DNA of 64,000 nt from Myxococcales bacterium. Lineage in GTDB: Bacteria > Myxococcota > Polyangia > Nannocystales > Nannocystaceae. Made by a program: the position numbers and the translations under genes. The number at the start of each line of letters is the position of its first letter. Within the stretch, counting starts at the first letter, position 1. Location of the stretch: the NCBI GenBank assembly GCA_016793465.1, contig JAEUJW010000053.1, forward strand, positions 354,643 through 418,642. Direction: 5' to 3'. The notes under the pieces are model-generated. The model saw only the letters and a list, made by a program, of their open reading frames with translations, was not told the origin of the DNA and ran no database searches. Below, piece after piece: positions 56,697 to 64,000 of the stretch.

Positions 56697-57931
56697 GTGA
56701 TAGGGTGGCGGCGGTTGACGCACGATCCTCGACTGGGCCGCCTGACCGCGCGTCAGAGCGCGGTGCTTGAGCTGATCGCCAAGGGGCTGACCAACGACGA
56801 CATCTCCTCGGTCCTCGGGATCGGCGCGGAGACGGTGAAGTCGCACGTCAGCGCGATCCTCAAGGCCCTCGAGGTCGACAACCGCACCGAGGCCGCGGGG
56901 CTGCTCACCACCGTCGAGGCGGCGCGCTTGCTCGACTTCGAGGCGCGCCCGGCGATCGCCGTGCTCGCGTTCGAGGTCGATGGGTGGGCGCCGGACGAGG
57001 CCCGCATCTTCGGCCGCGGGCTGGCCGACGACCTGATCACCCTGTTTTGCCAGTGGCGGTGGTTCCCGGTCATCGCCCGCTCGAGCAGCCTCTCGCTCGA
57101 CCCGGCCGCGAAGGGCTCGTCGGCGCGGTGTACCCGAGCCTGATCTCCGCCGAGGTGTGGCGCGCCCGCCGGTCGCGCGCGCGGACGCTGTCGTCGTGGA
57201 CGCTGACCCACCGCGGGCTCTGGCACGTCGAGTGCCGCTCGCCGCAGGACAACCGCGATGCCCACGCGCTGCTCGACCAGGCGCTCGCCGACGACGCGGC
57301 GTTCCTGCCGGCGCTGCACGCCAAGGGGCTCGCCTGCTTCTACGACGCGGTCAACCTGTGGACCGGCGATCTCGAGGGCGCGTGCCGGCAGCTCCAGCGC
57401 GTCGCGGAGGTCGCGGTGCGCGGCTTCCCCGAGGCGCCGTACGGGCACATGCTGCGGGCCCGCGCGGCGATGGGCCGCGGCGACCTGCCGAGCGCGGTGG
57501 AGCACGCCGAGACGGCGACGGCGATCAACCCCAGCCTGGCCAGCGGACACGCGCTGATCGGCCAGATGCTGGCGACGCTCGGGCGCTACGACGAGGGGCT
57601 GTCGCGGATGCGTCGGGCGCACCGCCTGAGCCCGCGGGCCTACGTCGCGGGGATCACCGTCGCGCTGTTCGCCGCCGGGCGCTACCAGGAGGCGCTCGAC
57701 GCGGTCGAGCCGGTGCTGGTCGAGCGCCCGAACTACCTGTTCGCGCGGCTGTTCGCGGCGGCGTGCCGGGTGCAGCTCGCGGACCTCGAGCGGGCGCGGG
57801 ACCACGTCGCGGTGCTCCACCGCGAGCACCCGACCTTCCGCGCGTCGGAGATGCGCCAGCTCTACGAGGGCCGGATCGAGATGGTCGATCGGCTGTTCTC
57901 GGCGCTACGCCGCGTCGGCGTGCAGGTGTGA
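56697..57931 (+). pseudogene. LuxR-type HTH, TolB-like and TPR gene, broken by deletion and frameshift
   Basis: Frame one (GTG 56697 to 57143) encodes a LuxR-type HTH (LTARQSAVLELIAKGLTNDDI, VKSHVSAILKALEV over ~14-65) and the start of a TolB-N-like domain (IAVLAFEVDGW, GLADDLITLFCQWRWFPVIARSSS). At about 57112-57122 the frame changes, and the second frame (to 57931) carries VYPSLISAEVWRARR, THRGLWHVECRS and TPR-like helices to the end. Intact relatives have about 100 more residues of TolB-like domain here, as in the kinase at 30567. So a deletion has removed them and broken the frame. Two separate proteins could still be made, but their function would be doubtful. Confidence 0.7.
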
Positions 57932-58019
57932 CGTGCTGTGGGCAGCCGTCCGCCGCCGAGGCGGGTGCGGCCGCGGGCGCTCGCGTCTCCGCGCAGGGCA
58001 TCCCCCGCCGGGTGCCTCG

Positions 58020-58037
58020 CTCCCCCGATCGGGGGAG
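58020..58037. promoter_or_regulatory. perfect 18-bp palindrome CTCCCCCGATCGGGGGAG
   Basis: Lies between the broken LuxR gene and the secreted propeller-lectin gene, 36 nt before its ATG. Could be an operator for that gene or a terminator stem without loop; no T-run follows. Perfect symmetry over 18 bp is the only evidence. Confidence 0.5.
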
Positions 58038-58072
58038 GATCCTGGCCGTGACCTCCGCCCGCTCACCCAGCG

Positions 58073-60751
58073 ATGTCACGACGCACCTCACGTCTCATTG
58101 TCACCGCCGCCGCCACCGTCACCTCGCTCGTCGCGGTGGAGGCCTCCGCCAACACCCGCTGGACGGACGAGTTTAGCCCCGCGAACGGCGGCTGGAACCG
58201 CGCGCTGCACGTCCGCGGCACCGGCGACTTCGACGGCGACGGCCGCCAGGACCTGATCGGCTTCGGCCACGTCGCCGTGTTCGTGGCGCGCTCGACCGGC
58301 CGCGGGTTCGCGCCGGCGAAGCAGTGGCTCACCGGCATGACCGTCTACGACGGCGGCTGGTCGGCGCTGCACCACCCGCGCGTCGCCGGCGACGTCGACG
58401 GCGACGGCAAGGACGACCTCGTCGGATTCGCCGACTGGGGCGTGCTCGTCGCCCGCTCGAGCGGGAGCGGCTTCGAGGCGGCGCTGCCGAAGCTCGCGGC
58501 CTTCGGGTACGGGAACGGGTGGCGGGGCGACCGGCACGTGCGGCGGATCGCGGACGTCAACGGTGACGGGCTCGCGGACATCGTCGGCTTCGGCGAGACG
58601 GCGGTGTTCGTCTCGTTCTCGACGGGGACCGGGTTCACGGCGCCGGTGGTGGTGAGCAACCAGTTCGTGATCGGCAACGGTGGGTGGAACCCGGAGCGGC
58701 ACCCCCGCTTCATCGCCGACGTCGACGGCGACGGCGACGGCGACATCGTCGGGTTCGCGGAGGCGGGCGTCCTGGTCGGGCTCTGGACCGGCAGCAACTT
58801 CGCGCCGCTGACCGCGTGGGCGGCCGACTTCAGCCCCGCGCAGGGCTGGGTCTCACAGTCGGACTTCCCGCGCTCGCTCGCCGACGTCGACGGCGACGGC
58901 CGCGCGGACGTCGTCGGCCACGGCTACTGGGGCACGATCGTCGCGCGCTCGACCGGGTCGGGCTTCGCCGTTGGCAACATCGGCGCGACCGACCTCAACC
59001 TGCAGGCCGGGTGGGGGCCCGAGTATCCGCGCGTCGCCGCCGATGTCAGCGGCGACGGCAAGGCCGACATCCTCGGCTGGGCCAGCGACGGCGTGCGGGT
59101 GATGGTCGGCGACGGCGACGGCTTCGTCGACGAGTTCGAGGACTTCGGCGGCGCCGACTACGTCTCCCGCCTGGTCTCGACCGGCAGCGGTCTGTGCCTG
59201 TTCGCCACCGGCGACGGCTACGTCCGCCAGGAGGCGTGTGAGGACCGCGCGGTGAGCTGGGTGCTCGACGCGCAGGACGACGACGGCTCGTTCATGCTGC
59301 GCACCGGCGACCGCTGCGTGTACGCGGTCGACAGCGGCTCGGAGATGGAGGCGGTGTGGGCCTCGGCGCAGGGCTGCGGGCTCGCGGGTAACCGCTGGCG
59401 CCTCGAGCGGACGAGCGAGGGGAGGCTGCGGGTGCGCAACCAGGACAACGACCTGTGCCTCGGCGTCGGCCAGCCGGCGCCGATCGCCGGCAACACCGTG
59501 ATCGCGCAGCCGTGTGTCGGCAGCGCCTACCAGATGTGGTCACCCGACACGCTGCGCGCGCAGCAGATGCAGGCGAAGCTGCGGCTGCGGCACAGCGAGC
59601 GCTGCCTGTGGGCGCCGGCGAACCAGACGCACACCGTGCAGTGGACCTGTCAGGACGCGCCGGAGCAGGACCTCGTGCTGACCGACCAGGGCGACGGCGG
59701 CTACACGATCCAGTCGGGCGGCAACGAGATGTGCCTCGGCATCGAGGGCGCGAGCCAGGCCCCCGGCGCGTGGATCCGGCAGCAGCCCTGCGACGGCGGC
59801 CGCCACCAGCGCTGGACCTTCGGCCCGCACGCCGATGGCGGCTACGCGCTGATATCGATGCACACCGGCCAGTGCGCCGACATCGCCGGTGGCGCGATGG
59901 GGGACGGCGGCGTGCTGCTCCAGTGGGGCTGCCACGGCGGCCTGAATCAGCGCTTCGACCTCATCGACCTGCGCTCGACCGCGGCGATGACCACCTCGCT
60001 GCAGAACGTCGGCAGCCCGGAGGGCACGGCGCTGGTGATCGCCAACGAGACCGGCGGCTACCTGACCCACGACCCGCAGGCGATCCTCCGCGCGGTCAAG
60101 ATGTCCGGGCAGCAGGTCGACGACGACCTGATCCACCGGGTGCTGAGCCCGCTGCAGCAGCAGAAGCTGGCCGAGCTCGGCGGCGCCTGGGACAACGGCG
60201 CGGCCGACCTGAACGTCGAGTTCAAGATGTTCACGCTCTACACCGACGCGGAGCTCAGCCAGCACGGCGTGACCCTCGGCGGCAACGCCAAGTTCGTGCC
60301 CGCGGTGGGGATCTCCGGCAAGGTCCGCCTCGACGCCCGCTACATCAGCGGCGACGTCAGCTTCAAGTTCGGCAAGGATGGCCTCGCGATCAAGGGCGCC
60401 AACGTCAACACGCCGATCGCCTCGGGCGGCTTCAGCGTCAACTTCTTCCAGGCCCCCACCGACTTCGACTTCGAGCTGTACGACGGCTCGCGCGTCGGCT
60501 TCGCGGTCGCGCTCGGCGGCCTCAACCTCCACTTCTCGATCGACGTGGAGAACTCCGCCCAGCTCGTAGCCTACGTCGAGTACGGCGCCGACTACCTCGC
60601 CGACGGCGCGACCGAGGCGTTCAACAGCGTGACCTCGTGGTCGGAGGGCGCGCTCGAGACCGTCGAGGACACCCTCGGCGACGCGCTCGACGCGCTCAAG
60701 GATGTCGGCGAGGACGTCGAGGACTTCTTCTGCGGCATCTTCGGCTGCTGA
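58073..60751 (+). CDS. large secreted FG-GAP propeller and ricin-type lectin protein
   Basis: 892 residues with a Sec signal peptide (SRLIVTAAATVTSLVAVEASA) and no lipobox. Residues ~30-360 are FG-GAP/VCBS-like blades of the form VRGTGDFDGDGRQDLIGFGHVAVFVARSTGRGF, six to seven copies. Residues ~365-640 contain two ricin-B-type lectin regions (GLCLFATGDG, RCVYAVDSGS, LCLGVGQ, MCLGIEG, QxW-type ends HQRWTFGP and NQRFDL). The last ~250 residues form an unknown domain ending in an amphipathic acidic helix and CGIFGC. Binding to glycans and delivery to prey or matrix is plausible. Codon use is C-rich at third positions, unlike the G-rich first half of the window. Confidence 0.85.
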   Translation: MSRRTSRLIVTAAATVTSLVAVEASANTRWTDEFSPANGGWNRALHVRGTGDFDGDGRQDLIGFGHVAVFVARSTGRGFAPAKQWLTGMTVYDGGWSALHHPRVAGDVDGDGKDDLVGFADWGVLVARSSGSGFEAALPKLAAFGYGNGWRGDRHVRRIADVNGDGLADIVGFGETAVFVSFSTGTGFTAPVVVSNQFVIGNGGWNPERHPRFIADVDGDGDGDIVGFAEAGVLVGLWTGSNFAPLTAWAADFSPAQGWVSQSDFPRSLADVDGDGRADVVGHGYWGTIVARSTGSGFAVGNIGATDLNLQAGWGPEYPRVAADVSGDGKADILGWASDGVRVMVGDGDGFVDEFEDFGGADYVSRLVSTGSGLCLFATGDGYVRQEACEDRAVSWVLDAQDDDGSFMLRTGDRCVYAVDSGSEMEAVWASAQGCGLAGNRWRLERTSEGRLRVRNQDNDLCLGVGQPAPIAGNTVIAQPCVGSAYQMWSPDTLRAQQMQAKLRLRHSERCLWAPANQTHTVQWTCQDAPEQDLVLTDQGDGGYTIQSGGNEMCLGIEGASQAPGAWIRQQPCDGGRHQRWTFGPHADGGYALISMHTGQCADIAGGAMGDGGVLLQWGCHGGLNQRFDLIDLRSTAAMTTSLQNVGSPEGTALVIANETGGYLTHDPQAILRAVKMSGQQVDDDLIHRVLSPLQQQKLAELGGAWDNGAADLNVEFKMFTLYTDAELSQHGVTLGGNAKFVPAVGISGKVRLDARYISGDVSFKFGKDGLAIKGANVNTPIASGGFSVNFFQAPTDFDFELYDGSRVGFAVALGGLNLHFSIDVENSAQLVAYVEYGADYLADGATEAFNSVTSWSEGALETVEDTLGDALDALKDVGEDVEDFFCGIFGC

Positions 60752-61219
60752 AGCCCGCACATCTGCTCGGCCAGGTCTCGCTACAGCCCGACGCCCTGAC
60801 CGCGCCAGCGACCGGGGGGGTCCGCCCGCGGGACAGTCGCAGCGACCCCACCGCGGCAGGCCTGAACCCGTTACGCCCCCGCGGATGCGTGACAGGCCCA
60901 GACGGGCGACGACGGGGCCGGAGCGGTGTCCCATGGGTGGGCCGGGAGGCCCGCCGGTGGGCCTCCCAGGTGCGCGCCATCGACAGCGCGGGTAGCGGCC
61001 GGCGGGGCAGGTGCAGAGGCGGGCGCCGTGTCCGCGCGGCAGACCCACGACTGCGACGCGGCCATGCTCGTGCGAAAGCATCTGCCGGGCTTCCTCGCGC
61101 GCCTCGAGGAGAGCGGTCACTGCGCCTTCGAGGAGCGCGGCGGCGAGGTGCGCTTCCTGCCCGCGGCGACGCCGACGCACCGCGACCGACAGCGTCGAAT
61201 GCACCGCCGTCCTGGCGAT
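60752..61219. other. intergenic region with hairpin
   Basis: 468 bp. A stem-loop lies at 60944-60967. A short plus-strand frame from 61064 (MLVRKHLPGFLARLEESG...) has good codon bias for about 40 codons but then degrades; it may be a gene scrap. Nothing else is supported. Confidence 0.45.
60944..60967 (+). terminator. stem-loop, possible terminator
   Basis: GGGAGGCCC, 6-nt loop (GCCGGT), GGGCCTCCC: a perfect 9-bp GC stem about 190 bp after the end of the propeller-lectin gene. No T-tract, so termination would be non-canonical. Confidence 0.4.
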
Positions 61220-61861
61220 TCAGGAGACGCGCGTCACGTCGACGCGATAGAGCGTCAGGTCACCGGGGTCGCCCATCCTCAGGCTGAGGCTGAGGCCGCC
61301 GGCGGAGGACATCTCGAAGGGGACCAGAAACTTGCTGCCCGTCCGCTCGGCCGTCACCTGAAACTGGCCACTCGGGTAGACCGTCGCACTCACGCTCAGC
61401 TTCTGGGCGCTCCCGCTGGCGTGCACGACCGCGAGGTAGATCCCGGCGGGCATCGACCTCCACATGATCGTGAAGATCAGGGCCTGTGAGGGCTCCGTCA
61501 TGCGAGCGAAGGAGCCCTGACCGGTGCCCGAGTAGACGATATGGGAGACGCCGTGGGCGTTGATCGGCTCGCCGAGGAAGTCGAAGCCAAGCGAGAAGGT
61601 GCTGCCTGGAGCCGAGAAGTCGGCCGAGCGGGTGTGCTGCGGCGCGGTCGGCAGGCCGTGGTCGCGCGCGAACTCGGAGAGCAGGGCGGGCATCTCCTGG
61701 TCGGCCCGCTGAAGGAGCGCGACGCCTTGCTCACGGAGCACCCGGTCGGCCTCAAGCTCGGCGGATGGCGATGGTGTGGAGGGCAGCGGACGCTGGATCT
61801 CTAGCTTGGGCCTCGCAAGGCTCGGCTTGATCCTGAGGCGGGTATCCATCCGTTCGGGCAT
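61220..61861 (-). CDS. uncharacterised protein with C-terminal beta-domain
   Basis: 213 residues from ATG 61861 (CACGAT 8 nt upstream); an in-frame ATG at 61921 would add 20 basic residues. No signal peptide. A basic, Pro-rich N-terminus (LRIKPSLARPKLEIQRPLPST) leads to a helical part (ELEADRVLREQGVALLQRADQ) and a ~120-residue beta-rich domain (FSLGFDFLGEPINAHGVSHIVYSG, split; AGIYLAVVHASGSAQKLSVSATVYP; FLVPFEMSSAGGLSLSLRMGDPG). GC3 is lower than in most genes of the window. No family recognised; possibly acquired horizontally. Confidence 0.62.
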   Translation of the reverse strand: MPERMDTRLRIKPSLARPKLEIQRPLPSTPSPSAELEADRVLREQGVALLQRADQEMPALLSEFARDHGLPTAPQHTRSADFSAPGSTFSLGFDFLGEPINAHGVSHIVYSGTGQGSFARMTEPSQALIFTIMWRSMPAGIYLAVVHASGSAQKLSVSATVYPSGQFQVTAERTGSKFLVPFEMSSAGGLSLSLRMGDPGDLTLYRVDVTRVS

Positions 61862-61927
61862 ACGGCGCCATCGTGCCACAAGTCGACCGCCGCGGGTGAT
61901 CGCCGGCTGAGCCATCCACACACGACT

Positions 61928-62347
61928 ATGCCTGGTCTCAGCCCGCGGCCCGAGGCGCCGACCAGGGCGAACGTTCGCCCGCGCGCTCTCCGGTCAGAGC
62001 TGCTGCGGGCCGCAGGCCTGGAGGCACTCGGCAACGATGGTGTCGCAGTCAGTCCCGGCGTCGTCCCCATCCTCGACGACGCCCAGGCGCTCCGCGAGGA
62101 CGTCCTGCACGAGCTCCACTGCCTCACCTGCCTCGACTTCGACGCCCGCGAGTACCTCACCATCTGGCTCGTCGGCCACCTCCGCCTCCAGCTCGCCCTC
62201 GCCCTCGCCGACGAACGCGGCCACGGCCCGATCGACGTCCCCGTCGTCAACACCGCCACCATCCTCCTCCACCTCGATCCCCCCACCCCCGCAGTCATGC
62301 CCCCGATCAAACCCTGTGCAGATCGCGGTCCAAGATCACGGGGATAA
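61928..62347 (+). CDS. uncharacterised small protein
   Basis: 139 residues. The core (LLRAAGLEALGNDG, ALREDVLHELHCLTCLDFDAREYLTIWLVGHLRLQLALALADE, over ~30-95) has about 91% G/C at third positions, higher than the competing minus-strand frame (61994-62272, an acidic frame ending ECLQACGPQQL, ~82%). First and second position composition also favours the plus frame. No family recognised. The N-terminal ~25 residues look less coding-like, so the start may be later. Confidence 0.45.
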   Translation: MPGLSPRPEAPTRANVRPRALRSELLRAAGLEALGNDGVAVSPGVVPILDDAQALREDVLHELHCLTCLDFDAREYLTIWLVGHLRLQLALALADERGHGPIDVPVVNTATILLHLDPPTPAVMPPIKPCADRGPRSRG

Positions 62348-62642
62348 CGCGACCCGACACACGAGGGCGACCTCGACATGGACCCGACGCTTCGCACCTG
62401 CGTGCGGCTCGCGCTCGCCGGCCCGCACCTGGTCCCGCTCCGGGAGCCCGCAGCCTCGCCGCCGCGCTGTCGCGGTCATCCGCGACCGTCGGCCGCCGCG
62501 GGCCGGCGTCGACGATCGTCGCCTCCGGGATACGCCTGTGATATGCGAGACCTGTGAAGGACCTGTCCGCCCCGTGCCATCGACCATGTGGCGAGAACGC
62601 GCGAGCCGGGGTGAACGGACGGGGTCGGCGGAGCGAAGCCCT

Positions 62643-63752
62643 GTGACCGCGGAGCCCCTGGAGCTGCAGCGCTGCGCGGCGGCCTTCGCGGTGTCGCCAC
62701 TGCCGGTGTGGGTCATCGACGTCCGCAGCCTGTTGGTGCTGTGGGCCAACGACGCGGCGCTCCGGCTGTGGCGGGTCGCCACCCGCGAGGAGCTGTACGC
62801 GCGCGAGCTCCTGGCCGGCGCGCCGGCCAAGGTGCTTGCCCGGCTCCACGACGCGATCGCGCAGGTCCTCTGCGACGAGCTGCTGTGCGAAGAATGGGTG
62901 TTGTATCCCGGGGGCCAGCCAACCCCGGTGCTGCTGCATCTGCGCAAGATCCGCCTCGCGGACGGCCGCGACGCGATGCTCAACCAGGTGGCCCCGATCG
63001 AAGCGACGCTGTCGGACTCGCTGCTGCGCGCGGTCACTGCGATGCGCCACCTGTCGACGCCGGTCGCGTACGTCGGCGACCGCGGCGACATTCGTATGAA
63101 GAACCCGGCGGCGATGGAGGAGTTCGGCGACGCCGACGCCTGGCCGTCCTGGTTCGTCGACGCCGACGCGGCGCATGCGCTCCTGCGGGCCGCGCACACC
63201 GGCGATGCAGTGCGCGTCGAGGCCCGGGTCCGCGGGCGCCATGGCGAGCGCTGGCACGCGATCGAGGCCCACGCGCTGCGCGACCCGGTCGTCGGCGACC
63301 TCGGCGTCCTGGTGATGCACCGCGACGAGACGGCCCGGCTCGCGGCGGAGCAGGCGGCCCACGCACGACTGCTCGTGGTCGAGGCGCAGCGCCGCGAGAT
63401 CGTGTCGCTGAGCGCGCCGATCCTCTCGGTCGGCGCCGAGACCCTCGCCGTGCCGATCATCGGCCGCCTCGACGACGAGCGCAGCCGCGACATCATGGAC
63501 CGCCTGTTGGCCGCGATCGCCGCGCGGAGGACGAGGCGCGTGATCCTCGACCTGACCGGCGTCGTCGAGGTCGCAGAGGCCGGCTCAGGCGGCCTGCGTG
63601 GCCTGTGCGCGGCGATCCGTTTGCTCGGCGCGGCGCCGGTGCTCACCGGCGTGAGCGCCGTGCTCGCCCGGTCCCTGGCCCAGTCCGGCCACGACCTCGG
63701 CGATGTCCAGATCTCGCGGTCTCTCGCCGAGGCGCTGCAGCCCCGACCGTGA
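62643..63752 (+). CDS. PAS-STAS regulatory protein, copy B
   Basis: 369 residues from GTG 62643, chosen because it aligns with the start of copy A at 49443-50540; an upstream ATG at 62586 would add 19 residues. Same architecture: first PAS (SPLPVWVIDVRSLLVLWANDAALRLW), second PAS (TPVAYVGDRGDIRMKNPAAMEEFGD), helical linker with QRREIVSLSAPILSVG, and STAS (TLAVPIIGRL, VILDLTGVVEVAEAGSGGLRGL). The STAS loop reads DLTGV where copy A has DLTGS. Probable partner-switch or stressosome-like regulator. Codon use is more C-rich than copy A. Confidence 0.85.
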   Translation: MTAEPLELQRCAAAFAVSPLPVWVIDVRSLLVLWANDAALRLWRVATREELYARELLAGAPAKVLARLHDAIAQVLCDELLCEEWVLYPGGQPTPVLLHLRKIRLADGRDAMLNQVAPIEATLSDSLLRAVTAMRHLSTPVAYVGDRGDIRMKNPAAMEEFGDADAWPSWFVDADAAHALLRAAHTGDAVRVEARVRGRHGERWHAIEAHALRDPVVGDLGVLVMHRDETARLAAEQAAHARLLVVEAQRREIVSLSAPILSVGAETLAVPIIGRLDDERSRDIMDRLLAAIAARRTRRVILDLTGVVEVAEAGSGGLRGLCAAIRLLGAAPVLTGVSAVLARSLAQSGHDLGDVQISRSLAEALQPRP

Positions 63753-63759
63753 GCCGACG

Positions 63760-63866
63760 AGCGCCGTGACGATCGCCGGCAGACCGCGGGCCCACTGGCG
63801 CAGGAACGCGGCGGCGCGGGCTGCGTCGGTGCGGTGCTCCGGGAGGACGAGCCAGACCTCCCCCCA
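63760..63866 (-). pseudogene. C-terminal scrap of a LysR-type regulator
   Basis: The minus strand reads WGEVWLVLPEHRTDAARAAA and continues FLRQWARGLPAI, which is how LysR-family proteins commonly end (lwLvlp.hrr...vraF). It has no start, no upstream domain and runs into the end of the PAS-STAS gene. A truncated remnant is the simplest reading. Confidence 0.4.
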
Positions 63867-63930
63867 GTCTCAGGAAAGTTGTCGCCTTCACCGATAAACC
63901 ACCCGAGGGGCGAGCAAAGCAACCAGTGAG

Positions 63931-64000
63931 ATGAACACCGAGATCGCCCGGATGGGCGGGCAGCAGAGAACAGACGAGTACGACGTGGACCTCGAGGAGG
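63931..64000 (+). CDS. possible start of a gene cut by the right edge
   Basis: ATG at 63931 opens a frame of 23 codons to the window end (MNTEIARMGGQQRTDEYDVD...), with mostly G/C third positions. Too short to identify. Preceded by GTGAG but no strong ribosome binding site. Confidence 0.35.
   Translation, partial: MNTEIARMGGQQRTDEYDVDLEE

Noticed and set aside
57100..57143. Programmed frameshift in the LuxR-TolB-TPR gene
   Set aside because: No slippery heptamer or downstream structure was seen, and about 100 residues of the expected domain are missing, so deletion explains it better.
60944..60967. Canonical rho-independent terminator
   Set aside because: The stem is strong but lacks a T-tract and lies far from the gene end; kept only as a low-confidence terminator-like hairpin.

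Overview
The window is about 64 kb of very GC-rich DNA in which nearly every codon ends in G or C. It fits a myxobacterium, most likely of the Nannocystis/Enhygromyxa/Plesiocystis group. Clues are four eukaryote-like Ser/Thr kinases, more than a dozen lipoproteins with Ser/Thr/Gly-rich linkers behind the lipobox cysteine, DUF4215 Cys-rich repeats, FG-GAP/VCBS propellers, and a sterol-type oxygenase operon. The assignment is inferred from gene content; no rRNA or tRNA gene is present.

Layout. 0-4.8 kb: 3' part of carB, then greA, a repeat-tailed lipoprotein and a small helical protein, closely packed. 4.9-13.4 kb: a CRTAC1/UnbV-like propeller lipoprotein, a Tat-exported copper-storage-like lipoprotein, an outer-membrane-type protein, a UvrD-like helicase translationally coupled to a DPP-IV-like S9 peptidase, and a small DUF protein. 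13.5-15.5 kb: a kinase fused to a cyclic-nucleotide-binding domain. 15.6-20.0 kb: a tandem array of Cys-rich lipoprotein paralogues, four intact and two decayed. 20.0-25.6 kb: a DUF4874/DUF4832 lipoprotein, another Cys-rich lipoprotein, a BtpA-family protein with an upstream class D beta-lactamase homologue, and a lipoprotein. 25.7-30.6 kb: MscS-type channel, metallophosphoesterase, orphan OmpR-type regulator, StyA-like flavoprotein monooxygenase, and an FHA protein with a degenerate AAA+ domain. 30.6-37.3 kb: a kinase-TolB-TPR protein and a lipoprotein, then, divergently, a three-gene operon of a Rieske oxygenase fused to an SCP2 sterol-carrier domain, an ERG3-like di-iron desaturase/hydroxylase and an unknown membrane protein. 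37.3-47.7 kb: VOC protein, lipoproteins, MepA-type endopeptidase, acetyltransferase, a membrane protein overlapping a large kinase, an esterase, another kinase and a small Sm-like protein. 47.7-55.5 kb: DEAD-box RNA helicase, PAS-STAS regulator, Vps62-like lipoprotein, DUF4215/fibrinogen-like lipoprotein and a propeller lipoprotein. 55.5-64 kb: a decayed stretch (transposase-like remnant, broken LuxR-TolB-TPR gene, LysR scar) around a large secreted propeller-lectin protein, two uncharacterised genes and a second PAS-STAS protein.

How it fits together. Much of the coding capacity goes to surface and secreted proteins (lipoproteins, lectin and propeller modules, peptidases) and to signalling (kinases, PAS-STAS, FHA). 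The Rieske-SCP2/ERG3-like operon is the clearest metabolic unit and points to modification of a sterol or similar polycyclic lipid. Several promoters can be read directly (TTGNNC-type -35, 17-nt spacer, TANNNT -10), and the -10 often lies only 6-10 nt before the start codon, suggesting leaderless transcripts. The most notable candidates for new biology are the birth-and-death array of Cys-rich lipoproteins and the Rieske-SCP2 fusion operon.
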